A stretch of 64,000 nt of DNA. Source: Elusimicrobiota bacterium. GTDB lineage: Bacteria > Elusimicrobiota > Elusimicrobia > UBA1565 > UBA9628. The notes beneath the pieces are model-generated. The model ran no database searches. It was not told where the DNA came from and was given only the letters and a program-made list of their open reading frames with translations. The translations under genes and the position numbers were made by a program. The DNA lies in assembly GCA_016212795.1 (NCBI GenBank), contig JACRDT010000025.1:62001-126000 (forward strand), in the 5' to 3' direction. Shown here piece by piece: positions 15,621 to 25,047 of this stretch. How positions within the stretch are numbered: the first letter of the stretch is position 1; every line of letters begins with the position of its first letter.

Positions 15621-17418
15621 GGCCGGGGGACGCCGGCCCCTTCGGGGGACGGGATCCCACCTGCTTGCTGAGGGCGTCGAACCGCTGCGCGTCGAAGGAG
15701 AGCACGAACACGGAATACCTCGTGCTGACCGCCGCGATATCGATGAGGGCGCTGCGCCTGAGGGTCTCGCCCAGCTCCCATCGCGCCATCCTGGCGCGCC
15801 CCGTCTTGGACCAGACCTCGGCGCGCAGCATCCTCGCGGCGAAGAAATTCGGCTCGAGCCTGATGGCCTCCTGCAGGAGCGGCAGCGCCATCGCCGGGCG
15901 GCCCCTGAGCAACTGGATCTCCGCCGCCATGACGGGATGCAGGGCGCTGGTGGGGTTGAGGATGGACGCGGCCTCGAGCTCCCTCAAGGCCGCCCGGTAA
16001 TCGGGCGGCTTGGACCGCAGGTGCAGCCGCGCCAGCATCCCCCGGAGGTGGTCGTCCATGGGATAGATGGCCACGGCCTTCTTCGCGGCCGCGAGGTCAT
16101 GTCGGTCCCACGCCCGGCTCTGATAGCGCGCGGCGAAGTATTTGGGCAGGGGGGCTGCCAGCGACAGCGCCAGCCCCCCGACGCAGACCGCGCGCCATAG
16201 CCGGGGGCTATAACTACTCGCCTCCCCCGCGGGGAGGCGAGTATGCGTTGAGGGGGCCAAGCGCCGCAGGCGCTCGGCCCCTGGGCCTGCCGGCCCAGGC
16301 CGCGCCACCACGATCGCCGAGAAATACAGCATGGCCAAGGCCGGCAGATGGAGCATGTTGTCGACCAGGAGGTGGGCCGACATGGCGGCGAACGCCATCA
16401 GCCCGGCCTCCGAGACGGCGTCCAACGACCGAGCCGGGGGATCCGCGCAGCGGGTCGGCGAGGGCCTCCTCAGGAGCGCCGCGACGCCCCCCAGGAAGAA
16501 GACCAGCCCCATCCAGCCCGTCTCGGCTGCGACCGTCAGCGGCTCGGAGTGGGCCCGGTCCGCGGCGAAGCCGTAGTTGGTGGCGGCCCCCCTCGAAGGG
16601 AAGTTGTGCCTCATGAAGCCCTGCTCGAAATTGCCCGGGCCCACGCCGAGCCAGGGATGCTCCCCCGCGACCTGGACCGCCGCCGCCCAGATCTCGGGCC
16701 TCTTGAAGGTGGCCGCCTTGTCGAGCTTGAGGACGCGCTCCCAAGCTCCCAAGGGAAGGGACGCGGCCGCGGCCAAGAGCGCGACCCAACCGTAGACCAA
16801 GAGCCGGACGCGGCCCTGGCGCCAGACCGCCAGGGTCGTTGCCACGGCAGCCGCGAACAGGCCGCCGCGCGAGCGCGCCGCCACCAGCCAGACCACGGCC
16901 AGCGCGACCGTGCTCGCCAGGACCAGGCGCGGCCGGCCCCTCGGCCCTCCCTCGTGACCCAGGGCGGCGGCGCCGGCGCCGATCGCGGCCGCCAGGACGA
17001 AGGCGTTGTAGTTGTAATAGGGCGGCATGAGGCCCGTCCAGGGCAGGGAGGAGTTCCAGATCAGCACCGAGCCCGCCATCAAGGCCAGGGCGCCGGCTGT
17101 CAGCAGCCAGAGCCAGGCCCGGCGCTCGGCATCGCGCCACAGGCCGCCGGCCAGGACGAAGAAGGCGGTCACGCCTAGCCAGACGGCGAGAGGCTGGAGG
17201 CCCTTCAGAGGCTGGCTCGACGTCACCTGGGCGACCCCCGCCCAAGCCAGCCACAGGGCCCAGAGCGCGAACTCCCGCCGTAAAGACGCCTCCCTGACCT
17301 TGAGGGCTATCAGCCATACCCAGGCGCCCCATACCGCGGCCATCCAGGGCGACCTGAGCCCGCCGGCCAGGAACCCCAAAGGGAGGAGCGCCAGCAGGAG
17401 CGTGGATGCGCGGAGCAC
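15577..17418 (-). CDS. O-antigen ligase/Wzy-like polymerase with C-terminal TPR region
   Basis: The 613-residue product starts at GTG 17418, whose G overlaps the TAG stop of the gene before it. It has 10-12 membrane helices up to about residue 425. The conserved PF04932 motifs are visible: EHPWLGVGPGNF and AHSEPLTVAAETGWMGL on either side of a large periplasmic loop. Family knowledge: these enzymes join undecaprenyl-linked glycans to lipid A core or protein, or polymerise repeats. Residues 392-401 are encoded by a REP-like hairpin (16216-16242) in a loop. Residues 430-590 form TPR-like helices (for example AALRELEAASILNPTSALHP), as in several TPR-fused ligases. The C-terminus comes from the 63-bp repeat. 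The exact substrate cannot be told. Confidence 0.85.
   Translation of the reverse strand: MLRASTLLLALLPLGFLAGGLRSPWMAAVWGAWVWLIALKVREASLRREFALWALWLAWAGVAQVTSSQPLKGLQPLAVWLGVTAFFVLAGGLWRDAERRAWLWLLTAGALALMAGSVLIWNSSLPWTGLMPPYYNYNAFVLAAAIGAGAAALGHEGGPRGRPRLVLASTVALAVVWLVAARSRGGLFAAAVATTLAVWRQGRVRLLVYGWVALLAAAASLPLGAWERVLKLDKAATFKRPEIWAAAVQVAGEHPWLGVGPGNFEQGFMRHNFPSRGAATNYGFAADRAHSEPLTVAAETGWMGLVFFLGGVAALLRRPSPTRCADPPARSLDAVSEAGLMAFAAMSAHLLVDNMLHLPALAMLYFSAIVVARPGPAGPGAERLRRLAPSTHTRLPAGEASSYSPRLWRAVCVGGLALSLAAPLPKYFAARYQSRAWDRHDLAAAKKAVAIYPMDDHLRGMLARLHLRSKPPDYRAALRELEAASILNPTSALHPVMAAEIQLLRGRPAMALPLLQEAIRLEPNFFAARMLRAEVWSKTGRARMARWELGETLRRSALIDIAAVSTRYSVFVLSFDAQRFDALSKQVGSRPPKGPASPGRGAVEAGGRASRPP
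16216..16242. repeat. REP-like hairpin inside the ligase-like reading frame
   Basis: ACTCGCCTCCCC (16216-16227) and GGGGAGGCGAGT (16231-16242) are perfect arms. The hairpin is translated in frame as TRLPAGEAS in a loop between membrane helices. Confidence 0.8.
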
Positions 17419-20400
17419 TAATGCTGAGGGCCCAGCTCGAGGCCCCGGTACTTCGGGTCGAACTTGGTGGCCTTCTCGCCGACCGAGGAGGAGTTCAACT
17501 GCTCGAGCTCGACGTCAAGCTGGCGGGCGTCCAGGGTCTTCATGACGCTCTCGTTGTAGCGCCCCAAGAGCTCGGCCCTGGACTTGGCGACCTCGGGCAG
17601 CTGCATGTAGTCGTGGATGAGGGACCAATCCAGCGCCCGGCCGAGCTTCTTGGCGTACTGCTGCAAGGCCGGGTCGTTGCGCAGCTCGGCGAAGACGCCC
17701 TCGTTGCGGACCATCTCCCGGAAGAGAGGCTGGTTCTGGAGGTTGCGCACGTCCATGATCAGGGAGAAGTTGCGCTGAGCCGAGGGCAGGACCCGGGCCA
17801 CGTCGATGCGGCCCTCGGCCTGCAGGAGGTGCACGGCCGACATCTCGTGCGGGTCGATGAGGAGCATCTCGTAGTTGGTGTAGCCCTTGAAGGCCTTGGG
17901 GTCGGGGTTCTCCCGGTCGCCCTTGAAATTGAGGTCCAAGCCCCGGCCTCCGACCCTCGTATCGAGGAGCAGGATCTTGACCCTGCCGTCGTTGAGGCCG
18001 TCGAGGTTCATCTGGGCCTGGACGTCGGCCTGGGGCCGCTGCTCCCGCAGGAACTCCGTGTCCGAGAAGACCTGCGCGATCTCCGAAGGCTTGGTCAGGC
18101 CCGTCTTGATCAGGTACTTGCGGACCTCCCGGATCATCCGGGTGTCGGAGAGGCTCAGCACCGTCAGGCTCGTGGGACCCTGGTTGGCCCGCGCGGTCTT
18201 CAGGAAGGCGCGGACCCCGCCCTCGGCGGGGGCGTCGGAGATCTTGACTACGGCCGAATTCTGGTCGGCGACGCCGACCTTCTCGAAATGCGCCTTGACG
18301 GCGTCCGGCAGGCCCTTGGCGGTGGGGCTGACCACGACGAGATCGCCGGACTGCGCCCGCGACTCGAGCAAGGCCTGTTTGATCCTGGCGAATTTCTCGC
18401 TCGGACCGGACTTGAGCTCGAGCGCGACGTTGTCGGGCGCCTTGGAAGGGGATCCCCCGAACTTGATCCCCCGAGCCTCCATGATCCGGCGCAGTTCCTG
18501 GCCGGCCGTGCCCGACATCAGGATGAAGCGCGCCTTCTTGTTGTCCGTGATGTCCTTGATGGTGGAGAGCGTCTTGTGCTTGTAGGGCAGGGTGAGGTCG
18601 GTGCCGTACTCCAGCTCCCACCAGCGCCGGGTGGGGGTGTCCATGCTGTCGAACCACTGGCCGTTGTGGATGACGTTGATGCGGCCGGTCTGGTTGTCGA
18701 CCCGGACGTTGGCCGGGTTGTCGAAGTAGCCCCTGGCCATGTTGATGAGCTCGTTGCGCACCCACGATCCCCCTTTGCCGGTGGGGCCCCGCGGCCAGAG
18801 GATCGACGGCACGATGTTCCAGAAGAGGTCCATCTTCTGGCCGTAGGGCATCACGGGGTCGCTCATGATGGCCTTGAGGAGCTCCGTCCCCCGGATGCGC
18901 GTCAGCCCCAGCTCCTCGACCTTCATGGACTGGCCGGTGACCGTGTTCTTGAGGAAGCTGACGGTCAGGCCGGTCAGGCTCTGGCCGTCGATCTTCCGGT
19001 TGAGCGCGACCGCGGCGCGCTCCGCGCGCGCCGGGTCCTCCGAGAGCCTCTCGGTGCTGAGGGCCACCGAGTACATGTCGGACTTCATGGCGCGGTAGAC
19101 GTCGTAGACCGGGTTCTCGCTGTAGGCGAAGCTCCGCAGCATCTTCTGCCGGACGGCCAGCCGGTCCATCGCGGAGCCCTCCCAGCCCGGCTTGCCCTCC
19201 TTGATGATGTCCACGATCTCCACGGCATCGTCCCGGAAGAGCCGCTCGACGTGCGCGTAGTCGCCCTTCGTGGGCGCGGACAGCGTCCTGGCCTTGACGA
19301 GGTCGGCCTTGGCCGCGGCGAGCTCGGACTCGAGGGTCAGCACCCTGTTCTCGAGCGCCTCGGTGGGCTGGCGCTTGGACTTGGCCTGGGCGAGCTGCTC
19401 CTTCGTGTCCCACAGGGCCTGGTCGAGGACCTCCTTGCGCCGCAGGGCCGTCTCCCTGAGCTCGCCGGCGCCCTGGCGCGTCTGGGTGAGCTCGGGCGAG
19501 CCCGAGAGGAACTTGTCGTAGAACTGCAGGCGCGCCTCGATCCCGGTCTTCTCCGCCCGCAGCCGGTCGGCGCGGCTCTCGAGGGAGGCCGCGGACTTGC
19601 CCTTCTTGCCCGCGGACTCGATCTCGCCCTGGAGCCTCGTCAGCTCCCGGTTGACGGAATCCACCTTGGCCTGCAGGGCGGCCTTCTCCTTGGCCGCGCC
19701 GCTCCAGAGGTCCTGGACGCCCGCCTTCATGTCGCGCTGGGTCAGGCCCAGGAGGTTGCGCTGCTGCCACAGGGCCTTCTCGACCTCGCCGACGAGCCTC
19801 GCGCGGGCGCCCGCGTCCATCTCGGGCCTGGTGCTCAGGTGGTCCATGACCTTGGACTGGAGCTGCCTGAGCACCGCCAACTGCTCGGGCCCGGCGGCCA
19901 CCTGAGCGCTCAAGGCCTGCCGCTGGGTCTGGGCGGACTCGCGGATCATCTTCACGTAGTCCGCCCTGGAGGCCGCGAGCCCCGGGGCGTCCGCCTGCAC
20001 CGCGTTGAAGAGCTTGGCCCGCAGGGACTCGGCCGCGCTCTTGATGGAGGTCCCCCTCATGGTCCCGGCGAGGTCGGCTTTGTCCACGAGCGCCTGCTGC
20101 TGGCGCATCAGCCCCTCGAGCTCCGTCGCGGCCTTGGTCACGACCTCGGGCTTCTTGGCCCGCTCCATCCTGTCGGCCAGGGCCAGCATCTTGTCCGCGT
20201 TGGCCGTCATCCTGGCCATGACCTTGGCGTCGACCTTGAGGGGGCCCGACGCCTCGAGCGCGGACTGCTGGGACGTCAGCAGGCTCTCGATGTTGCCCTT
20301 GGCCAGCGCGAACTCCTCCGGGGTGCGCGCCATCGCGAGCCGGTCGGCGGCCTTGAGCAGCTTGTTCATGCTCTGGCGCAGGGAGGCCCCCTCCGGCGTG

Positions 20401-23400
20401 CGGGCGTCCACCGCGTCGACGGCGGGCTGGACCCTCTTGATCTCGGCCTTCACGGCCTCGGCGATCTCCACCGACCCCTTGCCCACGCGGGTCTCCATGC
20501 TCTTCTGGATGGACTCCAGGAGCTTGTAGGCGCTCGCGGCCCGGGAGATCTGGGCCGTGGTCTCGCCGATGGTGAGCATGGGCTGGAGGGCGGCGCCGTC
20601 GCCCTCGTCGCCGAAAATCCAGTGCTTCTTGACGATGTCCTTGGCCACGAGCTTCTTCTCGGCGATCTTGCCCTTGAACTCCTCGTAGGTCATGAACTCG
20701 ATCTTCGAGGCCACCTTCTTGTAGGCGTTGAACTCGAGCCGGGCCTGGGCCTCGAGGTTGGACTGGACCGTGAGGAACGTGACGTTCATCCCGTGGAAGG
20801 CCGCGTCGGCCTCCGCGATGGGCAGCAGGCCCTCGAAGACCAGCATGGTCTTGCCCCCGCCGGTCTTGAGCAGGAGGAACTCCCTAATCGAGTTCCCTCC
20901 CCGGCCCATCAGCGTGATGAGGCCCAGGGAGGTCATCATCGCCTCGAACTGCTCCGGCCTCCAGTTCGTCAGCGGCGAGCCCTTGGAGTCGTGCACGGCC
21001 CAGGGCGCGGCCTCCATCTCCTTGAGGCCGGCCCGGACGGCGTCGAAATCGGCCGGGAAGAGGGTCCCCTTGGCGCCGTGGAGCTCCTTCATGCACTCGA
21101 CGAGCATGTTCCGGTAGCCCGTCGTCTTGGGGCCCACGGCCGGGGCGTCGGCGCTCGCCTCGGCCGTCCTCCAGGCCTTGACCTTGCCCTCGAAGCTCGT
21201 CAGGAGGTCGGTCACGGGCTTGTTCTTGGCGAACTGGGTCCTGAGCGCCGTGAGGCTCTCGGTGGCCAGGTCATGGACCACGCCCACCTTGTTGAAGCTG
21301 TTGAAGCGGCCCTCCACGGCCTCGAGGTACTCGTAGAGGCTCTTCATGGAGACCTTCTCCGCGGGCGTGAGGTCGGGGGCGGCGTCCACCCTTCCCTTCA
21401 GGTCCGAGACGAGGTCCATGTACCCCTTCTTGAACATGGGGTGGCCTTCCTTGCCCTTGTTCGCCTTCCAGTCGGCAACGGAGGACCACATGTCCTCGAC
21501 GGCCTTCTCCAGGGCGGGGGACTCGAGCTTGGTGTTCGCGCGCACCGCCTCGATGAAGGCCTTGCCCGCCGGCTTGGGGACCGAGTCGGCGTCGAAGTAA
21601 GGCTTCATGAGCTCCGTGGCCTTGGCCACGGCCTCCGGGGTGAACGTGACGCCCTTGACGCTGTTGAGCCTGACCGCCAGCGCCACCTCCCGCTTGATGG
21701 AGGGCGTCACCGTGCCGAAGCCCGGGATCTCGGTCCCGGGCGCCGCCTTCAGGACCGCGTCGACCAGGCCCGGCTTGCCGGCCAAAGACTCGATGAACTT
21801 CTCGCCGGCCAGGAGCCGCACCTCGTCGTTCATGAAGAGCTTGCCGACGGTCTTGCCGTCGCCGAGCTGGGAGGCCTTGAAGAACTCCAGGGGGTTGACG
21901 TCGGCGGGCTTGGAGCCTTTGCCGCCCAGGGCCTCGACGAGCTCCGCGGCCATGCCCTGGCGCTTGATCTCCTTGGTGACCTTCCAGGTGGCGCCCTCCT
22001 GCACCTCGCCCAGCCACCGCAGGTCGAAGATCTTCTGGAGGAGCGGGACCTTGGGCTTGCCCAGGAGCGGCATGTCCGCGCCCTCGGAGGCGTTGGCGTA
22101 CTCGTGGCGCCTGCCCGAGGCGTCGTACTCGGCCTTGCCCTGCTCGGCCCGGACGTGGTCGGCCGCCATCACCTGGTACTTGGCCGGGTAGACCGGGAGC
22201 ATCAGCCACACCGCGGAGTTCAGCCAGTAGTTCTTCTCCTTCGCGGCGGACTTGATGCGCCGCTCGAGGTCGAGCTCGTCCCGGGTGCTGTACCAGTTGT
22301 ATTGCGAGGCGACGGCGCCCACCGCGTTGCTGAAGACGACGTACTTGGCCAGGTTGTCGCCCATCCCGAGGGCGAAGGAGCCCACCTTGCCGAGCAGGCC
22401 CATCTCCGAGACCGTCTGCAGGCTCAGCTTCTCGGAGATCGGCACCCCCGCGCTCTTGAGGAACTCCATGGCCGACCCCACGGCGCCCTGGCTGCCGAGG
22501 ATCTCGGCGGGCCGGGAGAGCACCGTCCCCTCGTAGATGGAGGAAGGCAGCCCGACGTAGCCCAGGAGCGGGTGCCAGGACTCGTTGGCCCACACCACGC
22601 CGCCCTTGAAGCCCACCGCGGCCGCGTCCCAGCCCGTCTTGAAAGGCGAGTGGTCCTTGTCGTTGGAGATGGCCCACAGGTCGAACTCGGGCACGAGCTC
22701 GTCCCAGTAGTGCCCGCCCATGGTGAACAGCGCCGAGATGCCGCCGGAAAGGGCCGTGAAGGTGGCTTGGCGGGCCGCGGCGTTGACGAAGCGCACGCCC
22801 GAGTACGCGCCGTAGCGCCAGAGGCCGTTGAGGAGGGCGTTCTGGCTGACGTTGGGGATGTTCTGGGCGGCGGGGCTCAGCGAGTTGAGCCTGATGGAGG
22901 CGTGCAGGCTCGCCTCCTCCACGGCCTTGAGCGGGAGGCTCAGGACCGGGATGCGGGCGATGGGGGCGTTGAGATAGCCCGCGGCCTTGGACACCCCGCT
23001 CATGACCCCGCTCATGATGGGCGCGGCCAGGGCCAGGGCCACGGTCCAGGTGATGTAGTTGCCGGCCGCGTTGACCCAGGCGTTGGTGTCGGCGACCTGG
23101 GCCAGGTACATCCTCGTCTGCTTGAGGGAGGCCGCGACCTTGAGGGGCTCCGTGACCTTGACGCTGCCGCCGCCCAGGCCCGACTCCATCCTGCGGTAGG
23201 CCGCGTCGGGGTGGATGGCGGCGATGATCTTGCGCGCGCCCCAATAGTCGCCCCTCGACAGGAGCTCGGCGGCCTTGCCGTACTGGGGCAGCGCGCCGTT
23301 GATCTGGTCCATGGCGGCCGAGTGGCCCTTCTGGATGCCCAGCTTCCAGTAGGCCTTGACCGCCCAGCCGCCCACGTTGTTCATGCTGAACCCGCCCAGC

Positions 23401-24863
23401 TGGGCCTTCGAGATGAACATGAGCGAGGGCATCTCGACGAACAGCGAGTAGTCCAGGCTGACCTCCGAGAGGTCCTTCTGGGCCGAGTTCAGCGCCGCCG
23501 AGACGAGGTCGAGGTTGCCCGCGTAGTCCGAGGCCAGCAGGACGTCCTGGACCTGCCTGAGCCGGCTCATGAGGGCCTGCACCCGGCGGTGGAGGTTGGC
23601 CCGCTCGGTCTGGTAGCGCTGCTTGGTCGCCTCGTCGAGCGGGGCCTCGAGCAGGGCCTTGTCGATGAGCTCCGAGTCCGGGGACCTCGGGTCGAGGCGG
23701 TCGAGCTGGTTCTTGACGTGGTACTTCTGGGTCTCGAGGAAGGAGAGGCTCAGGAACCGCATGATGTACTGCTCGTGCATCTGCAGCGTCTGGATCCTGG
23801 GCTCGGCCACGGTCTGGAGCCCCTTCATCCGGTCCATCTCGTACTCGAAGCGCGCGAGGCCCTCCTTGGCCTTGCCCAGGTAGGCCACGCGGCCCTGCAT
23901 CTTCTTCTCGACGATGTCGAAGACCGAGTACTCGATGCCGTGGTGGCTGAAGGTCTTCTTCTTGGCCCACCGCACGAGGTCCTCCTCGAGGGTGAGGTCC
24001 GTGAACCACATGTCGTCCTTGTACTGCTTGCCGAGGAGCTCGGCCATGTTGATCATGCGGTCGATGTGGTAGGCCTTGTCGAGCTCCTTGTGCTGGTTGA
24101 AGAGCCGGTAGTACGAGTACTGCAGCATCTCGTGGTTGTAGCGGCCCGTCTCGGGGATGAAGGGGCTCTGAGGGGGCCGGCTCTGGTTCATGATCCGCTG
24201 GGACTTCTGCAGGTCGCGGTTGTAGGTGGTGACCTGGTTCTTGTTGAGCTTGTAGGCCAGGCCGTCCTTGTCCCAGAGCTCCCAGCCGTCCTCGGTCTCG
24301 ACCTGGGTGAACCCCTTCTTGGGGGCGTCGACGACCGAGGCCCCGGTCATGATGGCCTCGCGCAGGGTCCCGTAGCGGAACATGTCCTCGAGGGAGCCGC
24401 TCTGGTCGGCGATCTTGCCGAACTTCTCGTTGTAGTCCCCGATGACACGCTCGACGACGGCCTGCTTCTTGGCGTTGTTCACGCCGCTCTCGCGGAGCTT
24501 GACGAGCTGGTCCTGGATGCCCTCCATCTCCTCACCGGGATTGGGCAGGGACCTGAGGTACGAGTAGAGGACCTCCCCCATCGGCGAGAGCTTGCCGCCG
24601 CTGACCAGGTAGCTGTAGACGGGGTCCTTCTCGTCCTTGAAGACGCCCTGCTTCTTGAGGTAGTCGAGAGCGGTCCCCATGGACGCCTTGTCGCGGGCCA
24701 CGTCGCCGGCGAGCTGCTTGCCCAGCGGGTCGAGGACGCGCTTGAGGACGTCGGAGTCGGACGGCTTCTTGGAGGGCTCGGCGAGGGCGGCGATCGGGAA
24801 GCTATAGACGGCGAGGAGGGCGGAGAGAAGGACAGATAACGATTTTCTTAATAGCTTCCCCAT
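17418..24863 (-). CDS. Giant 2481-residue protein with signal peptide, membrane segments and a SecA-like SF2 ATPase
   Basis: The product begins MGKLLRKSLSVLLSALLAVY followed by SFPIAALAEP, a standard signal peptide. Residues 30-600 are helical. Hydrophobic segments lie near 608 (TWTVALALAAPIMSGVMSGV), 706 and 886 (WLNSAVWLMLPVYPA). The motor starts near 1315: FLLLKTGGGKTMLVFEG (motif I, about 1330), IFGDEGDGAAL (motif II, about 1421), LMSGTAGQELRR (motif III, about 2116), LLLDTRVGGRGLDLNF (about 2306) and HLLQAEGRIDVARV (motif VI, about 2349). These match SecA (TGEGKT, DEVD, TGTA, AGRGTDI, GRxGR) better than RNA helicases. A long coiled coil (about 1440-1930) splits the two halves. ATP is absent outside the cytoplasm, so three membrane passes may return the motor inside. 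The function is unknown. Confidence 0.85.
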   Translation of the reverse strand: MGKLLRKSLSVLLSALLAVYSFPIAALAEPSKKPSDSDVLKRVLDPLGKQLAGDVARDKASMGTALDYLKKQGVFKDEKDPVYSYLVSGGKLSPMGEVLYSYLRSLPNPGEEMEGIQDQLVKLRESGVNNAKKQAVVERVIGDYNEKFGKIADQSGSLEDMFRYGTLREAIMTGASVVDAPKKGFTQVETEDGWELWDKDGLAYKLNKNQVTTYNRDLQKSQRIMNQSRPPQSPFIPETGRYNHEMLQYSYYRLFNQHKELDKAYHIDRMINMAELLGKQYKDDMWFTDLTLEEDLVRWAKKKTFSHHGIEYSVFDIVEKKMQGRVAYLGKAKEGLARFEYEMDRMKGLQTVAEPRIQTLQMHEQYIMRFLSLSFLETQKYHVKNQLDRLDPRSPDSELIDKALLEAPLDEATKQRYQTERANLHRRVQALMSRLRQVQDVLLASDYAGNLDLVSAALNSAQKDLSEVSLDYSLFVEMPSLMFISKAQLGGFSMNNVGGWAVKAYWKLGIQKGHSAAMDQINGALPQYGKAAELLSRGDYWGARKIIAAIHPDAAYRRMESGLGGGSVKVTEPLKVAASLKQTRMYLAQVADTNAWVNAAGNYITWTVALALAAPIMSGVMSGVSKAAGYLNAPIARIPVLSLPLKAVEEASLHASIRLNSLSPAAQNIPNVSQNALLNGLWRYGAYSGVRFVNAAARQATFTALSGGISALFTMGGHYWDELVPEFDLWAISNDKDHSPFKTGWDAAAVGFKGGVVWANESWHPLLGYVGLPSSIYEGTVLSRPAEILGSQGAVGSAMEFLKSAGVPISEKLSLQTVSEMGLLGKVGSFALGMGDNLAKYVVFSNAVGAVASQYNWYSTRDELDLERRIKSAAKEKNYWLNSAVWLMLPVYPAKYQVMAADHVRAEQGKAEYDASGRRHEYANASEGADMPLLGKPKVPLLQKIFDLRWLGEVQEGATWKVTKEIKRQGMAAELVEALGGKGSKPADVNPLEFFKASQLGDGKTVGKLFMNDEVRLLAGEKFIESLAGKPGLVDAVLKAAPGTEIPGFGTVTPSIKREVALAVRLNSVKGVTFTPEAVAKATELMKPYFDADSVPKPAGKAFIEAVRANTKLESPALEKAVEDMWSSVADWKANKGKEGHPMFKKGYMDLVSDLKGRVDAAPDLTPAEKVSMKSLYEYLEAVEGRFNSFNKVGVVHDLATESLTALRTQFAKNKPVTDLLTSFEGKVKAWRTAEASADAPAVGPKTTGYRNMLVECMKELHGAKGTLFPADFDAVRAGLKEMEAAPWAVHDSKGSPLTNWRPEQFEAMMTSLGLITLMGRGGNSIREFLLLKTGGGKTMLVFEGLLPIAEADAAFHGMNVTFLTVQSNLEAQARLEFNAYKKVASKIEFMTYEEFKGKIAEKKLVAKDIVKKHWIFGDEGDGAALQPMLTIGETTAQISRAASAYKLLESIQKSMETRVGKGSVEIAEAVKAEIKRVQPAVDAVDARTPEGASLRQSMNKLLKAADRLAMARTPEEFALAKGNIESLLTSQQSALEASGPLKVDAKVMARMTANADKMLALADRMERAKKPEVVTKAATELEGLMRQQQALVDKADLAGTMRGTSIKSAAESLRAKLFNAVQADAPGLAASRADYVKMIRESAQTQRQALSAQVAAGPEQLAVLRQLQSKVMDHLSTRPEMDAGARARLVGEVEKALWQQRNLLGLTQRDMKAGVQDLWSGAAKEKAALQAKVDSVNRELTRLQGEIESAGKKGKSAASLESRADRLRAEKTGIEARLQFYDKFLSGSPELTQTRQGAGELRETALRRKEVLDQALWDTKEQLAQAKSKRQPTEALENRVLTLESELAAAKADLVKARTLSAPTKGDYAHVERLFRDDAVEIVDIIKEGKPGWEGSAMDRLAVRQKMLRSFAYSENPVYDVYRAMKSDMYSVALSTERLSEDPARAERAAVALNRKIDGQSLTGLTVSFLKNTVTGQSMKVEELGLTRIRGTELLKAIMSDPVMPYGQKMDLFWNIVPSILWPRGPTGKGGSWVRNELINMARGYFDNPANVRVDNQTGRINVIHNGQWFDSMDTPTRRWWELEYGTDLTLPYKHKTLSTIKDITDNKKARFILMSGTAGQELRRIMEARGIKFGGSPSKAPDNVALELKSGPSEKFARIKQALLESRAQSGDLVVVSPTAKGLPDAVKAHFEKVGVADQNSAVVKISDAPAEGGVRAFLKTARANQGPTSLTVLSLSDTRMIREVRKYLIKTGLTKPSEIAQVFSDTEFLREQRPQADVQAQMNLDGLNDGRVKILLLDTRVGGRGLDLNFKGDRENPDPKAFKGYTNYEMLLIDPHEMSAVHLLQAEGRIDVARVLPSAQRNFSLIMDVRNLQNQPLFREMVRNEGVFAELRNDPALQQYAKKLGRALDWSLIHDYMQLPEVAKSRAELLGRYNESVMKTLDARQLDVELEQLNSSSVGEKATKFDPKYRGLELGPQH

Positions 24864-24867
24864 CCCA

Positions 24868-24873
24868 TATATA
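24868..24873 (-). promoter_or_regulatory. Possible -10 box just before the giant gene
   Basis: TATATA lies only 4 bases before the ATG at 24863, and no ribosome-binding site is present. A transcript from here would be leaderless or start inside the gene. No good -35 box was found (ATTCCG at the right distance). Confidence 0.3.
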
Positions 24874-24968
24874 GTCTAACAAGATTCCGGCGGAATTGCT
24901 GGGCCCTATGGGCTGCGGTGGAGCGGACCAATAGTCCCATGACGTCTGGGACTTTGGGGCAACGACAA

Positions 24969-24992
24969 GGCCGGGCGTCGAAACGCCCGGCC
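24969..24992 (-). terminator. Perfect hairpin downstream of the 894-residue secreted protein
   Basis: GGCCGGGCGT, loop CGAA, and ACGCCCGGCC form a 10-bp stem. There is no clear T run on either side, so it is a stable end-of-message structure rather than a textbook intrinsic terminator. Confidence 0.5.
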
Positions 24993-24999
24993 CTGACAA

Positions 25000-25047
25000 A
25001 ACGGCATCTGCCCCCTCGCTACTCACCTCCCCGCGGGGGAGGCGAGT
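25000..25047. repeat. REP-like element with head and hairpin, touching a stop codon
   Basis: ACGGCATCTGCCCCCTCGCT (25000-25019) is followed by the stem ACTCACCTCCCC/GGGGAGGCGAGT (25021-25047). Its last base is the last base of the TAA stop of the neighbouring gene. This copy shows the complete head-plus-hairpin unit. Confidence 0.8.

Noticed and set aside
15515..15781. 90-codon N-terminal extension of the macrodomain frame
   Set aside because: It covers the 63-bp repeat and the end of the upstream gene; AAAGGAGG directly before ATG 15514 marks the real start.
17406..24839. A 2477-codon open frame on the plus strand
   Set aside because: It is the mirror of the giant minus-strand gene. The product is Leu/Gly/Val/Arg/Asp-heavy with no start signal, motif or membrane pattern, as expected from antisense of a GC-rich gene.
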